Assembly: GCA_964657325.1 (NCBI GenBank)
Contig: CAZZVE010000004.1
Span: forward strand, 1 to 64,000
Reading direction: 5' to 3'
From: JBBQVS01 sp964657325
GTDB taxonomy: Bacteria > Chloroflexota > Ktedonobacteria > Ktedonobacterales > Ktedonobacteraceae
DNA: 64,000 nucleotides
Shown piece by piece: positions 35,020-43,097 of the stretch. Below the pieces are notes generated by a model. The model did not search any database. It saw only the letters and a list, made by a program, of their open reading frames with translations, and had not been told where the DNA came from. Position 1 is the stretch's first letter. The number at the start of each line of letters is the position of its first letter. Position numbers and translations under genes: made by a program.

Positions 35020-35979
35020 ATGACATCTCTTTCCGAAAAGCAAGTGACCAATTCTGTAGCACACACCTCGTTTGTAACCACTGGCACGACAGGCTTACGA
35101 CATGATATTCTCCCCATGCGCCTCTATCACAAGGCGAAACGGCTGGGTGTATGGGACCCACGCAATATCGACTTCACGCAAGACATCCTGGACTGGCAAA
35201 AGTGTACGGAGTTAGAGAAAGATTCATTGCTGAGCACAACCGCCCTTTTTGCATCGGGTGAGGAAAGCGTAACACTCGACCTGTTACCATTGATGATGGC
35301 GGTGGCACGTGAGGGACGCATTGAAGAAGAGATGTTTTTGACTACGTTCTTATGGGAAGAGGCCAAGCATACGGAATTTTTCCGTCGTTTCCTCGACGAA
35401 GTAGCACACGACAACAGCGACTTGAGCCGTTATCATGGACCAAGTTATCGTCATCTTTTCTATGAAGAACTGCCTAAGACGATGTACGCTCTGCTTGAAG
35501 ACAGCTCGCACAAGGCACAAATTATCGCCTCGGTCACATACAATATGATCGTCGAAGGCGTATTGGCTGAAACAGGCTATCATGGCTACTTCAACATGCT
35601 TGATCGCGGCAACATTATGCCAGGCTTAAAGCAAGGTATTGGCTATTTAAAGCGTGACGAGTCGCGCCACATCGCTTATGGTGTATTCTTGATTTCGCGT
35701 CTCGTAGCTCAAGATGAGTCGTTATGGGAGGTTGTCGAGCAGCGCATGAATGAACTGTTGCCCTTCGCAATGGGTGTTGTGCAAGAGTCTTACACACCTT
35801 CTGAGGGTGCTGCCACCCCAGCGGAAGGTGAGGAACGAGCGTTTGGCCTGAATGCGGAAGAGGATATGGCGTATGCCATGATGCAGTTCACCAAACGCAT
35901 GGAGCGTATCAGTCGCGCACGTACTCAAACTCTGGAGCAACTCTATCAACTTGCAGAACCTGAAGAGGTCTTAGCCTAA
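35020..35979 (+). CDS. R2-like ligand-binding oxidase (R2lox)
   Basis: 319 residues from the ATG at 35020 (AGAAGGAC before it); an ATG at 34966 would add 18 residues across the leader. Ferritin-like fold with dimetal ligands in FASGEESVTLDL, EEMFLTTFLWEEAKHTEF, YNMIVEGVLAETGY and DESRHIAYG. The N-terminal MRLYHKAKRLGVWDPRNIDF is typical of R2lox rather than class I RNR R2. R2lox proteins hold a Mn/Fe cofactor, a Val-Tyr crosslink and a long-chain fatty-acid ligand. The physiological reaction is unknown. Probably repressed by the TetR upstream and followed by a hemolysin III gene. Confidence 0.9.
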   Translation: MTSLSEKQVTNSVAHTSFVTTGTTGLRHDILPMRLYHKAKRLGVWDPRNIDFTQDILDWQKCTELEKDSLLSTTALFASGEESVTLDLLPLMMAVAREGRIEEEMFLTTFLWEEAKHTEFFRRFLDEVAHDNSDLSRYHGPSYRHLFYEELPKTMYALLEDSSHKAQIIASVTYNMIVEGVLAETGYHGYFNMLDRGNIMPGLKQGIGYLKRDESRHIAYGVFLISRLVAQDESLWEVVEQRMNELLPFAMGVVQESYTPSEGAATPAEGEERAFGLNAEEDMAYAMMQFTKRMERISRARTQTLEQLYQLAEPEEVLA

Positions 35980-36015
35980 ACAACAATTTGTAGAAAAGAT
36001 CAGGCGATAGTATAC

Positions 36016-36696
36016 ATGAGCAAACCCTTTGTGAGTGAGCAGACGGAAGTGATTATCAAACCGCTTCTACGTGGCTACCTGCATGCAATCGCAGCAGTAT
36101 TTGCGCTCATTGGTACAATTTTTTTGCTGCTACGCACGGTAGGGGACGCTCCCAAGCAACTCTCACTGCTCATTTACGGGATTAGCTCTCTTCTACTCTT
36201 CGGGTGGAGCGCATTCTATCACATTGGTACATGGTCGGTGCCGCGTCGTGCATTTCTGCGTCGTATTGACCATGCCAATATCTTTGTGCTTATTGCAGGC
36301 ACATATACCCCTATAGTGTTCAATGTTATGACCGGCAATTGGCGTGTTGCGATTCTCACAACTATCTGGGTGCTTGCTGTAATTGGAGTCGCAACAGCGG
36401 CTCCTGCGGTACATCTCCCGCGCTGGATAACCGCGTCACTCTACGTGGTCATGGGTTGGGTTGTTATTGCTGCCATCCCTGAGCTTGTTGCACAAGTAGG
36501 TATTAACGGTATGTTACTGCTCTTGCTCGCGGGCGTTCTCTACACGCTTGGCGCGGTTGCTTATGCATTACGCAAGCCCACGCTCTGGTCGCGCGTCTTT
36601 AGTTTCCACGAAGTCTTCCACCTCGCAACAATCCTCGCCAATGGTGCCTTCTTCACGTTTATGGCGATCTATGTTGTTCCATTTGTTCGCAAGTAA
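36016..36696 (+). CDS. Hemolysin III / PAQR-family membrane protein
   Basis: 226 residues with seven membrane spans. Motifs of the HlyIII/PAQR family: SAFYHIGTWS (zinc His), RIDHANIFVLIAGTYTP and the C-terminal SFHEVFHLATILANG, which has two zinc-binding His. The family has hydrolase-like metal sites; YqfA- and HlyIII-type proteins act in membrane lipid homeostasis. It follows R2lox by 36 bases and may share its transcript, which would tie both to membrane lipids. Confidence 0.9.
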   Translation: MSKPFVSEQTEVIIKPLLRGYLHAIAAVFALIGTIFLLLRTVGDAPKQLSLLIYGISSLLLFGWSAFYHIGTWSVPRRAFLRRIDHANIFVLIAGTYTPIVFNVMTGNWRVAILTTIWVLAVIGVATAAPAVHLPRWITASLYVVMGWVVIAAIPELVAQVGINGMLLLLLAGVLYTLGAVAYALRKPTLWSRVFSFHEVFHLATILANGAFFTFMAIYVVPFVRK

Positions 36697-36823
36697 CTAT
36701 CCCATACTTCCCCCAGCGCAATATGTTACAATACCCCTAATACAAAATGTATGATATAGAGGGTCAACACAGAAGCTCTACACTTCTTTCTTGCCTTGCA
36801 TCCAATGAGGAGAGTTCTACGTC

Positions 36824-38554
36824 ATGATTGAGCAGAAACCGACAGAGTCGATGCAGCCTGTTGTCGAACAAGGCACGCTTTTTGATACCGCCGAGTTAGC
36901 GCGGCTCACGACACAACGCGCACAGTGGGAAGATACGATGGTTAAGAAGGCGCAGGAGCGCATGCCTGAACGCGATAACCTGATGACCACTTCCAGCGTT
37001 CCAATCAACCGCCTTTACACCCCGCAAGATAATGCCTCGCTTGACTACGCACGCGATCTTGGACTTCCGGGAGTCTATCCCTACACACGCGGCGTACAGC
37101 CCACAATGTATCGTGCGAAGCCGTGGACGATGCGTATGTTTGCTGGTTTTGGGACTGCTGAGGACACAAACGCGCGTTTCAAATATCTCTTGAAACAGGG
37201 CCAAACAGGGCTTTCAACTGCGTTCGACATGGCAACGCTGTATGGCTATGATACCGACCATCCAATGGCGGCTGGCGAATTTGGGAAGTGCGGAGTCGCG
37301 GTCTCCTCGCTCGCGGATATGGAAATTCTGTTTGCGGACCTGCCTCTGGACAAAATTACTACGTCGATGACCATCAACAGTCCTGCCGCCGTCATCTGGG
37401 CGATGTATATTGTCAACGCAGAAAAGCGTGGCTTTCCGATGGCCTCGCTTGGTGGCACACTGCAAAATGACATACTCAAAGAGTACAGTGCACAAAAAGA
37501 ATTTCTTTTCCCACCAGAGCCATCGCTACGTCTTGTCACCGACACGATTGAGTTTGGTACACGCAATATGCCACGTTGGAACACGATCAGTATCAGTGGC
37601 TATCATATTCGTGAAGCGGGTGCAACAGCGATACAAGAGCTTGCATTCACTATTGCCGACGGACTTGCCTATGTAGATGCTGCGTTAGAACGTGGTCTCA
37701 CCATCGACGAGTTCGCTCCGCGCCTCTCGTTTTTCTTCGATGTGCATAACGATTTCTTTGAGGAGATTGCTAAGTTTCGTGCTGGTCGTCGTCTATGGGC
37801 CAAACTGATGCGGGAACGCTATAACGCGAAGGACCCTCGTTCATGGATGATGCGTTGTCATGCGCAAACGGCGGGCGTCTCCCTCACTGCACAACAGGCA
37901 GAAAACAACATCGTACGTACCTCTATTCAAGCACTGGCTGCAGCATTGGGTGGTACTAATTCGCTGCATACAAATTCTCTTGATGAGGCTTTAGCATTGC
38001 CAACGGAGCGGGCAGTACTTATCGCGCTACGTACGCAGCAAATTATCGCAAGTGAAAGTGGCGTTACGAATACTATTGACCCATTAGGTGGCTCGTACTT
38101 TGTCGAAGCGTTGACTGATGAGACGGAACGTGCCGCGACGGATTACCTGAATCGTATAGACGCGCTTGGTGGTGTGTTAGCCTGTATTCAAAACGGCTTT
38201 TTCCAACGTGAGATCGCGGAGTCAGCGTACCGTTATCAGCAAGAGATTGATACGCACAAACGCACTATTGTTGGTGTCAATGACTACATCACGAACGAAG
38301 ATATCAAGGTTCCAACGCTTTATGTTGACCGCGAAGGCGAACGTGCCCAGATTGAGCGTCTTCAACGTGTGCGAAGCGAGCGAAGCGCGTCGGAGGTCAA
38401 GCGTTCTCTGGACAACTTACGCCATGCCTGCGACGGAACCGAGAACACGATGCCCGCGATTATCGAGGCGGTCAAGGCATACGCGACGCTTGGTGAAATC
38501 ATGGATGTGTTCCGCGCCTCATTCGGCGATTATATGGAACCCGCAGTGTTTTAA
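36824..38554 (+). CDS. Acyl-CoA mutase (methylmalonyl-CoA mutase) large catalytic subunit, without B12 domain
   Basis: 576 residues, catalytic TIM barrel only. The active-site stretch TRGVQPTMYRAKPWTMRMFA has Tyr96 where methylmalonyl-CoA mutase has its key Tyr. The barrel motif GQTGLSTAFDMATLYGYD and EFGKCGVAVSSLADMEIL follow, and NTIDPLGGSYFVEALT ends the CoA-binding part. There is no C-terminal DxHxxG cobalamin domain, so a separate small B12 subunit is required and is not nearby. It could act on methylmalonyl-CoA or a branched acyl-CoA; the Tyr favours methylmalonyl-CoA. RBS GAGGAG. A 25-bp palindrome begins at the stop codon. Confidence 0.9.
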   Translation: MIEQKPTESMQPVVEQGTLFDTAELARLTTQRAQWEDTMVKKAQERMPERDNLMTTSSVPINRLYTPQDNASLDYARDLGLPGVYPYTRGVQPTMYRAKPWTMRMFAGFGTAEDTNARFKYLLKQGQTGLSTAFDMATLYGYDTDHPMAAGEFGKCGVAVSSLADMEILFADLPLDKITTSMTINSPAAVIWAMYIVNAEKRGFPMASLGGTLQNDILKEYSAQKEFLFPPEPSLRLVTDTIEFGTRNMPRWNTISISGYHIREAGATAIQELAFTIADGLAYVDAALERGLTIDEFAPRLSFFFDVHNDFFEEIAKFRAGRRLWAKLMRERYNAKDPRSWMMRCHAQTAGVSLTAQQAENNIVRTSIQALAAALGGTNSLHTNSLDEALALPTERAVLIALRTQQIIASESGVTNTIDPLGGSYFVEALTDETERAATDYLNRIDALGGVLACIQNGFFQREIAESAYRYQQEIDTHKRTIVGVNDYITNEDIKVPTLYVDREGERAQIERLQRVRSERSASEVKRSLDNLRHACDGTENTMPAIIEAVKAYATLGEIMDVFRASFGDYMEPAVF

Positions 38555-38607
38555 TGAGAGAAAATCAATGGACGCCTATGAGGGCGTCCATTGATTTTCT
38601 CTCATTA
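38552..38607. terminator. 25-bp perfect palindrome starting at the mutase stop codon
   Basis: Arms 38552-38576 and 38583-38607 (TAATGAGAGAAAATCAATGG...) are exact complements over a 6-base loop. The stop codon TAA is the first three bases of the stem. Confidence 0.8.
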
Positions 38608-38813
38608 CAGAATTGCGTTATGGATACCCTTCTTTCTATGCTCCCTCTGTCGCACTGAGGATATGTCTCATACGAAACCTGTATCACCTCACACAGGTAA
38701 TCGTAGTTATCCATGTCTCTGAACTGTACAAAAAACACCTCTTCGTGCCCCTTCTCTCCTTTATACTTTGAGTGTGGTAAGACACAAACAATTTTCAGAA
38801 GGGACAAATACTC

Positions 38814-39215
38814 ATGCTCCATGTCATGATTGATTTATACCATTGTAATCCCGTACTTTTGCAAGATGAGGCGTTTTTACACCGCGTTCTCGAAGACTAC
38901 CCCGATTTTATTGGGATGGACAAAGTGAGTCCCGCTATCTTGCGCGATATAAAGACTAGCAATCCACTAGATGATGGCTTGTCTGGCTTTGTTATCATCG
39001 CTACCAGTCATGTAAGTCTCCATGCTTGGCCTCCTTATGGCATGGTTAATCTCGACATCTTCTCCTGTGAAGAGTTTTCTGTAAGTCAGGTGGTGCAGTT
39101 CGCCAAAACCCATTTCCAGACCGAGGATGTCGAGGTGCACGCGGTAGAGCGTGCCACGCGTTCTCCACGTATCTCACCACGTCAAGTCCTCTCAACACAA
39201 TCTGTAGGGGCCTAA
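38814..39215 (+). CDS. speD: S-adenosylmethionine decarboxylase proenzyme
   Basis: 133 residues, the size of the small prokaryotic class. Decarboxylates S-adenosylmethionine for spermidine synthesis. It cleaves itself to give a pyruvoyl group at Ser65, seen in ATSHVSLHAWP; the residue before it is Thr rather than the usual Glu. His70 and Cys85 (DIFSCEEF) match the catalytic His and Cys. GAAGGGA site before the ATG. No speE adjoins; the next gene is a transporter. Confidence 0.88.
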   Translation: MLHVMIDLYHCNPVLLQDEAFLHRVLEDYPDFIGMDKVSPAILRDIKTSNPLDDGLSGFVIIATSHVSLHAWPPYGMVNLDIFSCEEFSVSQVVQFAKTHFQTEDVEVHAVERATRSPRISPRQVLSTQSVGA

Positions 39216-39242
39216 TTCTACACCATTCAGGAGCATCATCTG

Positions 39243-40943
39243 ATGAAAATGAAAGTGATCGCAGGGTTTGCCTTTTTGTTGAATACTATGCTTTTCGCAA
39301 CGTACTATGCAGTGGCAAAGGAAGCTCTAGGTCGTATCGATCCTATCGTGTTCACCTTCTTCGAGATGATAACGCTCGCTCCTATTGCTCTTGCCATGCT
39401 CGTATTCACTTATCAACATTTGACCTGGGCATTGGTCAAACGTGGTGTGCTGCTTGGCAGTTGCCTCTGTTTGGCACTCTTTACTATTGCAATCGCGTTG
39501 AAATATTCGACTGCAACGGGAACAGCCTTCTTTCCAGCTCTTAACGGCTTCCTGGCAGCACTCATTGCCTGGCTCGTGTTGCGGCAACCAATGAATAAGG
39601 CAACATGGTTTGCTGGTATCCTCTCGGTAGTTGGAACCACTTTGCTTATAGCTAACTCAGAAATGGGTGGTATTAGAGGTGCAGTAATTGCCTTCCTTGG
39701 TGGCCTCTTTTTTACGTTGTACGTTTTTCTCTCTGACTACGGAACACAAGAACTAGAGAAACAAAAAACGTTAGTCCACTGGCCGTTGCTTGCCGTTGAG
39801 TTGCTTACGATGGCATTATGGGCCTGTCTGATCGTGTTACTGTTTGGGGATTGGCAAGCATTTCATCCATCGTTTCCTAAAGATGCGCTGATTATTCTCT
39901 ATGTCGCGGGTGCCTGTACATTTCTGCCCACATTAATCGCGGTACTTATGCAGAAACATATTTCTGCCGTCACCGTCTCATTTATCTATATCTTAGAACC
40001 TGTGCTAGGCGTGATTGTCGCACATTTCTATCTACATGAAGTCTTACCACTCGCTGGCTATCTTGGTGGTGGTTTGGTCGTGATTGGGGCATTCATTCAT
40101 ACGTGGGGAAGCGTAGAGCGTGTTGATCACTCTGAGCAAAAGGTTGTACAGGAGCAACGTATTGTAGGCATGGTGCACCCATTCATGGTAACTTTGTTTA
40201 GCTCCTATCTCTCACCACTCTTGTATTGCTGCTCCGGTTTTCTGATTCTGTATGGCCTAGGTGGTTTTCCACCACTCGCGTGGCGTGAACTCGCTCCCCT
40301 CGCGCCAATAATGCTAGACTGGTTGCACCCAGAACGTAGGGCTATGGCTAGTGCAATACTACATGCTCTTTTGCAGGGACCACAACGACAGAGTTTTCTT
40401 TTACTGCTTGTTCAGGCACTTTGTTGGCTCATAGGGTGGAGTGTGCTCGCTATGCTTGTCTGTATGGCACTCTTCCATGTTTTGACGAGAGGTAGAGCCA
40501 CGCGTAGTGAAAAGGGTGATATTTACCTTGGTAGTGGAGAGAGCATGACAGGGGTAAACCCTGTCACTACTATAGACGATTTTCGTGTGGCGGAGCCACG
40601 CGAGGTAGGTAGTATGGTAGTGACAGGGTTTACCCCTGTCGTGCTCCCTACAAATACAGAAAACTTCGTACCCAGCAATGCAGTATGGGAAGGTTCATTG
40701 GACAATTCTTCACTAGAGCCGTTCGATAAAGATCAGGACGTTTATGCAGAGGTCCCCTTGCACGTATCCTGGTTCCATGCCACGCCAGAGCTTACTACAT
40801 TTAACGCTCAATACGACATTCAGGATGTGACGACCGACGAGTTGCCTCCCATCATGCCTATACTCTCTATGCCTACAAACTACAGGAGTGAAGAACATCA
40901 TCAGTATGCAACTCATGTCAAACTGGTCGAGTACGTGGAATAG
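39243..40943 (+). CDS. EamA/DMT-family transporter with extra membrane module and an in-frame repeat
   Basis: 566 residues. The first about 300 form ten spans in two EamA halves (for example PALNGFLAALIAWLVLRQ, and FIYILEPVLGVIVAHFYL), the drug/metabolite exporter fold. An added membrane module (about 320-420: ILYGLGGFPPLAWRELA, QSFLLLLVQALCWLIG) resembles the N-terminal module of the PP2C protein three genes on. Residues about 433-469 are encoded by a compound inverted repeat (40541-40646) without breaking the frame. The tail is soluble and acidic. Substrate unknown. First gene of a four-gene run ending in PP2C. Confidence 0.8.
   Translation: MKMKVIAGFAFLLNTMLFATYYAVAKEALGRIDPIVFTFFEMITLAPIALAMLVFTYQHLTWALVKRGVLLGSCLCLALFTIAIALKYSTATGTAFFPALNGFLAALIAWLVLRQPMNKATWFAGILSVVGTTLLIANSEMGGIRGAVIAFLGGLFFTLYVFLSDYGTQELEKQKTLVHWPLLAVELLTMALWACLIVLLFGDWQAFHPSFPKDALIILYVAGACTFLPTLIAVLMQKHISAVTVSFIYILEPVLGVIVAHFYLHEVLPLAGYLGGGLVVIGAFIHTWGSVERVDHSEQKVVQEQRIVGMVHPFMVTLFSSYLSPLLYCCSGFLILYGLGGFPPLAWRELAPLAPIMLDWLHPERRAMASAILHALLQGPQRQSFLLLLVQALCWLIGWSVLAMLVCMALFHVLTRGRATRSEKGDIYLGSGESMTGVNPVTTIDDFRVAEPREVGSMVVTGFTPVVLPTNTENFVPSNAVWEGSLDNSSLEPFDKDQDVYAEVPLHVSWFHATPELTTFNAQYDIQDVTTDELPPIMPILSMPTNYRSEEHHQYATHVKLVEYVE
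40541..40646. repeat. Compound inverted repeat inside the EamA gene
   Basis: Arms 40541-40569 (GAGCATGACAGGGGTAAACC...) and 40618-40646 pair with one mismatch. Each arm has the mini-hairpin GACAGGGGTAAACCCTGTC, and the centre has TGGC-GGA-GCCA. Same arm family as 19046-19147. The frame stays open through all 106 bases. Confidence 0.8.
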
Positions 40944-40960
40944 CAGAGAGAGGAAGAAAC

Positions 40961-42154
40961 ATGAAACGCTACGTCTCTATTGCCCTGATTGTGCTGACGC
41001 TACTAGCGATATGTGCCGTAGGAACTGGCTATTTTCTGTTATCGCAGCAGAGTGTTGCCAACGCTGTCCCTGCTGCTTCGGCACCATCTATCGTTGGACA
41101 TGTTTACTTTCTCAGTAGTGAGCAATTGAGCGAGAACAGTAGCCAGGGGATCAGTGACGAGATACAAGTTGAACTGACTCACATTACTTATCCAGGCGCG
41201 CAAAAGAGCTACTACGCATGGCTACTGGGCGATAAGAACCAGGAAGAGACGAGTACCCTCTTTCTGGGTACATTATCAGTCAATGGAGGAACAGCACACA
41301 TGTTCTATCCTGGTGACAAGCAACATACAAATTTGTTAGAGATCATGAGCCGCTTTCTCGTCACGGAAGAGGATGCTGGTACAGTAAATCCTATATCACC
41401 TTCGCTCGACACATCTACATGGCGTTATTATGCCGAATTTTCTCAAACGTTGCCCGCACCTTCTGAGGGAAATAGTAGTGCAAATAGTCCGCGTTATACC
41501 TTTCTCGATCACCTACGTCACTTACAAGCATCGGAGCCTGTTCTTAATACAATGCAGTTACCAGGGGGCCTGAACAACTGGTTTTATCGCAACACAGGCA
41601 AAATACTTGAATGGACGACCAGCACACGCGAAAGTTGGCAGGAAGCACACGATATGAACTTCATTCGGCGTCAGGTGGTACGCATACTTACCTATTTAGA
41701 TGGGACTTCCTTTGTACAGATGGACCTGCCACGTAACACATCCCTAAACACAGAGGAACGTTTAGCACGCATGGGATTATTAGAAGTCAACGGTCCGAAC
41801 CAGAGTCCTCCCAGCTATGTTGATAGTATTGCTGTGCATCTCAACGGAGTCATTCATACTGCGAATGCTTCTCCGACTCTTTATAGAAATGCCGCCGAGA
41901 TTATTGCCGCCCTAAGTAATGTACGAAACTGGCTGAACATAACGCACCAGGATGCGTTACAGTTAGTAAAAATGAGCAATGCTCAACTCAGCCAGCCACA
42001 GGCGTTTCTTTTGCTCAACGATATGATTGCGAATGCTAACTACGCCTATGATGGGCAAGTCGATGCGGTAACGGGTGAAATGCATGAGGGCGTGACCTGG
42101 ATACATGCGCATATGCAAGAGCTAGCAGTATTGGATGTTACGCCCTATAAATGA
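40961..42154 (+). CDS. Secreted or membrane-anchored hypothetical protein
   Basis: 397 residues, good RBS (AGAGAGGAAG). One N-terminal span or signal (SIALIVLTLLAICAVGTGYF), with the rest outside the cell. The mature part starts with a beta-rich segment (SIVGHVYFLSSEQLSE, IQVELTHITYPGAQKSYYAW) that may be a ligand or anti-sigma-type sensor domain, followed by a helical part. No family recognised. Lies 17 bases after the transporter and is probably in the same transcript as it and the genes that follow. Confidence 0.7.
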   Translation: MKRYVSIALIVLTLLAICAVGTGYFLLSQQSVANAVPAASAPSIVGHVYFLSSEQLSENSSQGISDEIQVELTHITYPGAQKSYYAWLLGDKNQEETSTLFLGTLSVNGGTAHMFYPGDKQHTNLLEIMSRFLVTEEDAGTVNPISPSLDTSTWRYYAEFSQTLPAPSEGNSSANSPRYTFLDHLRHLQASEPVLNTMQLPGGLNNWFYRNTGKILEWTTSTRESWQEAHDMNFIRRQVVRILTYLDGTSFVQMDLPRNTSLNTEERLARMGLLEVNGPNQSPPSYVDSIAVHLNGVIHTANASPTLYRNAAEIIAALSNVRNWLNITHQDALQLVKMSNAQLSQPQAFLLLNDMIANANYAYDGQVDAVTGEMHEGVTWIHAHMQELAVLDVTPYK

Positions 42155-42253
42155 AGCCAGGGCACCCGTAAGGGGATGCCCCTCCCATAGACGAACGTAG
42201 TCTGTGGTGCTCCGTTGTATGGGAGGGGCATCCCCCTTGCGGGTGCCCTGGCT
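42155..42253. repeat. Compound inverted repeat, GGGCACCC-GTAA type
   Basis: Arms 42155-42189 (AGCCAGGGCACCCGTAAGGG...) and 42218-42253 are near-perfect inverted copies. Each arm folds with a GTAA or GCAA loop, and the centre holds AGAC-N7-GTCT. It begins right after the preceding stop codon. Paralogue of 25681-25765. Confidence 0.8.
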
Positions 42254-42292
42254 CTTCAAGGTTTGTATAAGAAAGTATAAGGAGTATAAAGC

Positions 42293-43072
42293 ATGAATTT
42301 TCGTTGGATATTCCTCACTATTCTCGTTATACTTATATTCGGTGGGCTTGTTTCCAGTGCATATGCTAGTGCTATTACACGCGATTTGTCGGTACCACGC
42401 GCAAGTGGACAAAGCAATACACAGTCCCCTCCTCCTCCTTCTACGCTTACTCCAAAGAGACCGGCAAAACTGGGACAACTACCTGCTACATTAGCGCATG
42501 ATACCTTTCAGCGTGCCGATCAAGCACTATGGGGTTCTGCTGTCGATGGGCAAGACTGGGAAGGTGATGCAAATACTGCTGGCATGTTCTCTATTGCCGG
42601 AGGTATGGGACAGATTGCCGGAGGTCAAGGGACTTTCAATGCCATTTTAGGACCAACCGCTCCTGCTACCGATGTATCAGTCAGTGCCACCACCAGTCGA
42701 TTTGATGCGGGTAAAGTGAATATTGGGGCAGTTGTGCGCTGGAAGGATACAAATAACTGGTATAAAGCACTAATTGATGGCACTCAGCTCTCAATCATCA
42801 AACATATCAACGGTATTGGTAAGTCGCTTGCCTCTATTCCTTTTCGTGCCCAAGCTGGTATTGTGTACACGCTCCGCATCCGAGCACAAGGGGCGACACT
42901 CTCTGCAAAAGTATGGCCTACGACAACTGCTGAACCCGCTAACTGGATGATTGTTACCTCTGATCTGTCACTGTCCTCTGGACGTGACGGAATACGTGTT
43001 GTTGTCCAAAGCGATGCTATTGTCCGTATCAGTGCATTCCTTGAAACAACGGTCAACAATTCTACACAATGA
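42293..43072 (+). CDS. Secreted protein with a concanavalin/LamG-like domain
   Basis: 259 residues. N-terminal signal (WIFLTILVILIFGGLVSSAYA), a Ser/Pro-rich linker, then a beta-sandwich domain with FQRADQALWGSAVDGQDWE, VNIGAVVRWKDTNNWYKALI and KSLASIPFRAQAGIVYTLRI. This is the pattern of DUF1080/LamG-like domains that often bind glycans. No catalytic residues identified. AAGGAG site. It precedes the PP2C gene by 25 bases. Confidence 0.75.
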   Translation: MNFRWIFLTILVILIFGGLVSSAYASAITRDLSVPRASGQSNTQSPPPPSTLTPKRPAKLGQLPATLAHDTFQRADQALWGSAVDGQDWEGDANTAGMFSIAGGMGQIAGGQGTFNAILGPTAPATDVSVSATTSRFDAGKVNIGAVVRWKDTNNWYKALIDGTQLSIIKHINGIGKSLASIPFRAQAGIVYTLRIRAQGATLSAKVWPTTTAEPANWMIVTSDLSLSSGRDGIRVVVQSDAIVRISAFLETTVNNSTQ

Positions 43073-43097
43073 TAGATAGAAACGAGGGGAAGAGAAT

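Noticed and set aside
34966..35979. Class I ribonucleotide reductase R2 subunit
   Set aside because: No R1 gene nearby and the N-terminal motif is that of R2lox; dimetal ligands fit that family.
38565..38822. 85-codon minus-strand open frame after the mutase
   Set aside because: One end lies in the 25-bp palindrome and no start context is visible.
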